Positions 60,850 to 64,000 of a stretch of DNA of 64,000 nt are shown in pieces. Both the position numbers and the translations under genes were made by a program. The stretch spans positions 186,001 through 250,000 of the forward strand of contig JAAEST010000040.1 in the NCBI GenBank assembly GCA_024229115.1, read 5' to 3'. The first letter of the stretch is position 1; each line of letters begins with the position of its first letter. The DNA comes from Oligoflexia bacterium (GTDB lineage: Bacteria; Bdellovibrionota; Bacteriovoracia; Bacteriovoracales; Bacteriovoracaceae). The notes beneath the pieces were generated by a model, which made no database searches, was not told the DNA's origin, and saw only the letters and a list, made by a program, of their open reading frames with translations.

Positions 60850-61509
60850 TTAGTTAACATCCCAGCCTTGAACCGATCCTCTTTCAAAATAAACGTAATG
60901 CATACCGTTATTATCATAGAAGAGCCATCTTTCGTTTTCATTTCTAGGGTTTCCGGCCACTTCAACTCTTTGAGGTCTTCCCCAAACTTGCATGACTTGA
61001 TCTTTGGTCATACCTAATTGAATAGCACGATCATGAAGCCCGCGAGGTCTCACGCTGGCGATTGATCTGTAATTAGAAACATTATCATTTTTTCTTCTTG
61101 GTCTTTCATAAGAAATATTTTTAGCAGCAAGATAATCCATTTTCTGGCTTGTTGTTAAACCAATGAAATAAATCTTCTCACTTGGATCATCAATGTAATG
61201 TTCCACTTGAGAATATAATTGCTTGTCATAAACATTCATTGCACGCTCTTTCTGTCTAAGCTCATTGTACAAAGAAAGTTCTTCCCTGCTTTCTTGAAGA
61301 CTTCTTCCAGAAAGTGGAGTTCGATCAATAATTTCATCATGGGAACGATAGGCATAACCTGAATCACCAGGTGTCGTTGGAAAATCTCTTCCCGCAACAA
61401 AGAAACCATCAGACTCTTGATCCATTTGATCTATAAAAGTTCTGTTTTGTAGTAAGCCCGCACATCCACTTAGTAAAAGTAGAAGACTTAAGGCCAGTGA
61501 TGATTTCAT
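60850..61509 (-). CDS. Lipoprotein with a BamE/OmlA-like C-terminal domain
   Basis: The 219 residues start with a lipoprotein signal ending in LLLLSGCAG. The middle is helical and charged. The last 65 residues have LGMTKDQVMQVWGRPQRVE, then ENERWLFYDN and YVYFERGSVQGW. This is the SmpA/OmlA (BamE-like) fold signature, found in lipoproteins that aid outer-membrane assembly. It is larger than BamE, so the role may differ. It precedes no operon partner; the 238 bases to the divergent FliL-like gene hold short inverted GAGGC/GCCT motifs but no gene. Confidence 0.82.
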   Translation of the reverse strand: MKSSLALSLLLLLSGCAGLLQNRTFIDQMDQESDGFFVAGRDFPTTPGDSGYAYRSHDEIIDRTPLSGRSLQESREELSLYNELRQKERAMNVYDKQLYSQVEHYIDDPSEKIYFIGLTTSQKMDYLAAKNISYERPRRKNDNVSNYRSIASVRPRGLHDRAIQLGMTKDQVMQVWGRPQRVEVAGNPRNENERWLFYDNNGMHYVYFERGSVQGWDVN

Positions 61510-61747
61510 AATTCCTCCTTACCGATCCACACTGGAATCTTAATTACCTATCGCCATTGTTGGAGGTGCCTTTGAGGCTTAAGGCCCAAGAATCCGCTAG
61601 CAGGAAAAATTGGCCTATTTCTGAGGCGTATTTGAGCCTAAGTCCCTGAATTTATATTAATAATAGAGCTAAGTTAATCCCCAGAATTTCCGATAAGTTA
61701 AGTAGGTTTGATAGTCTAGAGATAGGCTAAGAAGATTTGGAGTATTT

Positions 61748-62638
61748 TTGAAACTAAGTAAATGGGAAGCAATTGAAGAAAGGCTCAATGACTTAATTAA
61801 AAAGTCAGGGGAATTCTTTAGTTCAACTGTGACCAAACTAACTCCAGGTAAAGTTAAATCGAAACTTCGCCAAGGCTCTCTCAAGTTTAAGGCCAACAAA
61901 GGAAACTTTAAGGCTAAGGCCATTGAATATAAATCAAAGGCCGTTGAAAAAATTGGATCATCTAAAGAAAAGGCGCTTGTTAAAGTTGTTGAAACAAAAG
62001 AGAAGGCCAACGCCATTGCCATCAAAGCAAAGGAAACGGACTACCGAAGCGTTGATTACAAAGCTCTCGTTCTCTCTTTCTTCGCAATCTTTACTCCACT
62101 CCTAGTTAAAGTAAAAAAATGGTACTTAAGCCTTGAACCAACAACGATCGTTTCAGGAATTACCCTTTCGTCTGTGGCCATGCTTGCTTCCATTACCATT
62201 TATCAAGAAACTTCAAAGATGAGTGAGAAGGCCCGTACTCCAGCATCAGAACTTGTCGAACAAGTTGACAAGGCTACGGCTATCTCAAGAAGACCAGCTT
62301 ACTTTAAAAAACAAGAGAAACAATTTGTAGTCTCTAATATTGCTCTTCCAATTTACCTAGACTCTGCAAAAGAGAAAGGTATGAAGAAGCTAATCATCGA
62401 CTTCTCAATAGAAAGTTCAAATAGATATATCAAAGAGTATTTTTGGACTAAACCTCACCTACTTCAAGACAAGCTCAATACAACGATTGAGCCTATCTCG
62501 ATTGACTTTCCATTAAATGTTGAAGGTAAAGAAATTATCAAAGATAAAATTAAAAGAGAGATCAATATTCTTATTAAGGATCTCAAAATCAAAGGTGAAG
62601 TAAAGGACGTTCGTATCCATCGACTACTAGGCGGATAG
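61748..62638 (+). CDS. Membrane protein with a FliL-like C-terminal domain
   Basis: The 296 residues have a Lys-rich helical N-terminus (about 1-100) and two hydrophobic segments (about 105-122 and 135-150). A C-terminal region of about 110 residues has FVVSNIALPIYLDS, LIIDFSIESSN and the end LIKDLKIKGEVKDVRIHRLLGG. This end recalls FliL (the I-x-x-x-I-N-x-x-L, G-x-V-x-x-V pattern), a stator-associated flagellar protein, but no flagellar gene is adjacent. The start is TTG 61748 with TTGGAG upstream. It converges on the sigma-54 regulator gene, overlapping by 12 bases. Confidence 0.6.
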   Translation: MKLSKWEAIEERLNDLIKKSGEFFSSTVTKLTPGKVKSKLRQGSLKFKANKGNFKAKAIEYKSKAVEKIGSSKEKALVKVVETKEKANAIAIKAKETDYRSVDYKALVLSFFAIFTPLLVKVKKWYLSLEPTTIVSGITLSSVAMLASITIYQETSKMSEKARTPASELVEQVDKATAISRRPAYFKKQEKQFVVSNIALPIYLDSAKEKGMKKLIIDFSIESSNRYIKEYFWTKPHLLQDKLNTTIEPISIDFPLNVEGKEIIKDKIKREINILIKDLKIKGEVKDVRIHRLLGG

Positions 62639-63901
62639 ACAGGCCTTCTCTTTTACTAACGACTTCAAAGTATTTTTAGAAATTCCTAATATCGAAGAAG
62701 CTCTTCCAATATGTCCTCCTGCTTGAAGAAAGACTTTACGTGCATGTTCCCTCTTAATTTCATCTAATGTTTGAAACTCATCTATGTGCTGGCCTTGAAT
62801 ATCCAAACTCACTAAAGAATGATCATTTGAATCTAACTCAAGACAATTCTCACCAGACTTAATTTTCTTTTTTTCTAAATGACCTTTCATTTGCCTAAGA
62901 TTTCCTGGCCAAGGATAGTCTAAATAAAAGGTTTTAAGTGTGGGAGTCAGCTCAATATTTAATTTTTGAAGAAAGTAATTAAGAGCATCCTCCTTTTTTT
63001 GCCTATCATTCCTAAGAGAGCTTAATTTCAAAACTGATTGAGAAGAAAGGCGAAAATATAAATCTTTTCGAAAGCAATCTTTCTTGACGAGCTGATGGAG
63101 TGGTTGACCTGAGGCAAAGACCATTCTTACATCTAGCTTCTTAGAGATATTTGATCCCACTGGACTTATGGTTTGATTATCAAGAAAGAGAAGAAGTTTC
63201 ACTTGGATATCTAAGGGTAAAGAATCTATTTCATCTAGAAAAATAGTTCCACCATTAGCAAACTCAAAAGCACCGACTTTATCAGTATTCGCTCCGGTAA
63301 AAGATCCTTTCTTATGCCCAAAGAGTTCAGACTCAATGAGGTTTCTATTCAAAGCTCCTAGGTTAAGCTGTACGAACTCTCCCGGTCTTCCCGACGCTTC
63401 ATGTATTCTCTTGGCCACTGATGACTTACCTATTCCAGTTTCTCCTTCAAGAAGAATTGTCATCTCAGAGTGAATAATTTTTTCTCCTAAGCTTTCAATT
63501 TCCTTTTCAAAGAGATCGATTTCAAGTGAGCAGCTTTTTTTAAAGATAAGTTCGTTGTATCCAAAGCTAAGTTTATCTCCACGACTTACCCAGGCTTCTC
63601 TTGACCAAGTTCCATTTATTTTAAAGAAGTGATGCTTAAGGCTTTTAACTAAAAAGCGTCCATCTTCTGGTTTGTGAACAGGACCATGCCAGCAAATAAC
63701 TGCTTGAGCTTCACCAGTAAGACTTGGAAGAATCAACTCATCACCGCGCCACTTTGGTGAATAAGTTTTTTGAAATTTAATATCGAGCTTTGTTCGATTC
63801 AATTTCACGGTCCTCTTATTCCCCTGCATTGGTCTTATCTCAATAAGATCATTTAACCTAAAACCATTTGATTTAATTTGATTTGGTATTTCGAATTCCA
63901 T
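62627..63901 (-). CDS. Sigma-54-dependent activator with N-terminal FHA domain
   Basis: The 424 residues have an FHA-like domain (about 35-125, with WSREAWVSRGDKLSFG), a phosphothreonine-binding module. An AAA+ domain follows with Walker A GETGIGKS, the sigma-54 contact loop GSFTGAN (classic GAFTGA with one change), Walker B GTIFLDEID and the R-finger region. The C-terminal Fis-type HTH is GRASSILGISKNTLKSL. It would activate sigma-54 promoters in response to a Ser/Thr kinase. ATG 63901 follows AAGGAGG; an ATG 15 bases earlier is excluded on spacing. Nothing else is seen to the right edge. Confidence 0.92.
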   Translation of the reverse strand: MEFEIPNQIKSNGFRLNDLIEIRPMQGNKRTVKLNRTKLDIKFQKTYSPKWRGDELILPSLTGEAQAVICWHGPVHKPEDGRFLVKSLKHHFFKINGTWSREAWVSRGDKLSFGYNELIFKKSCSLEIDLFEKEIESLGEKIIHSEMTILLEGETGIGKSSVAKRIHEASGRPGEFVQLNLGALNRNLIESELFGHKKGSFTGANTDKVGAFEFANGGTIFLDEIDSLPLDIQVKLLLFLDNQTISPVGSNISKKLDVRMVFASGQPLHQLVKKDCFRKDLYFRLSSQSVLKLSSLRNDRQKKEDALNYFLQKLNIELTPTLKTFYLDYPWPGNLRQMKGHLEKKKIKSGENCLELDSNDHSLVSLDIQGQHIDEFQTLDEIKREHARKVFLQAGGHIGRASSILGISKNTLKSLVKEKACLSA

Positions 63902-64000
63902 TATTCCTCCTTTCACTTGAGACTTCTTAGCGAGAGAATCAAAATTTCACCAAAACAATGGTCAAATATTTCATATTTGGAACGAAGAGCTTGATAAACT

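Overview
The window is one contiguous piece of an AT-rich, gene-dense bacterial chromosome. Gene content and style point to a predatory bacterium of the Bacteriovoracia (Halobacteriovorax/Bacteriovorax-like, Bdellovibrionota). The signs are many small exported proteins of unknown family, FecR-domain and collagen-like surface proteins, a sigma-54 activator with an FHA domain, a SpoIIE/STAS signalling cluster, two desaturases and low GC. The taxon is an inference from these features, not from a database match. About 57 protein genes, two tRNAs, one riboswitch and one integrated element can be supported.

Layout. 1-1600: a cytochrome c-like gene entering from the left and cut by an in-frame UGA. 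1.7-3.9 kb: serA-like and purA in one operon. 4.0-5.7 kb: three exported proteins sharing one repeat domain. 5.8-7.1 kb: mtaB. 7.2-7.5 kb: tRNA-Lys and tRNA-Glu from one clear promoter. 7.46-12.67 kb: a 5.2 kb element inserted in the tRNA-Glu 3' end, bounded by a 20 bp direct repeat. It carries integrase, excisionase, a toxin-antitoxin pair, a replication-relaxation-like protein, a long hairpin, a VOC protein and a helical protein. 12.8-18.2 kb: methyltransferase, an exported protein, an ATP-cone nuclease with a beta-CASP RNase, and a Na/Pi transporter. 18.2-21.3 kb: an RND permease broken by a 47 bp tandem duplication. 21.4-28.6 kb: aminotransferase, many small exported proteins, a FecR protein with a very basic tail, a PLA2-like protein, a globin and a SUI1 factor. 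28.6-36.2 kb: oligopeptidase B, the TldD/PmbA protease pair, two divergent desaturases and a small Tudor-like protein. 36.4-41.3 kb: a SpoIIE phosphatase/switch kinase, STAS protein, hybrid kinase and response regulator operon. 41.3-47.1 kb: a giant FecR protein, a Gly-rich surface protein and a collagen-like protein. 47.4-50.0 kb: response regulator, YheT hydrolase and trypsin-like lipoprotein. 50.2-52.7 kb: OxyR and a TPP-riboswitch-controlled Na+/solute symporter. 52.7-56.1 kb: malic enzyme, RidA and a DUF218 protein. 56.1-60.7 kb: accA-yicC-gmk-spoT. 60.8-63.9 kb: BamE-like lipoprotein, FliL-like membrane protein and the FHA/sigma-54 regulator.

How it fits together. Most of the window is chromosomal housekeeping (amino acid and purine synthesis, tRNA modification, stringent response, fatty acid synthesis) mixed with envelope and surface genes. 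The accessory part is the tRNA-Glu island. Two protein genes look broken as read: the cytochrome by a UGA and the RND pump by a duplication. The least explained items are the three-gene repeat-domain operon, the duplicated regulatory module and long hairpin of the island, the ATP-cone nuclease/beta-CASP pair, and the paralog-regulator-paralog locus at 23.4-25.1 kb.
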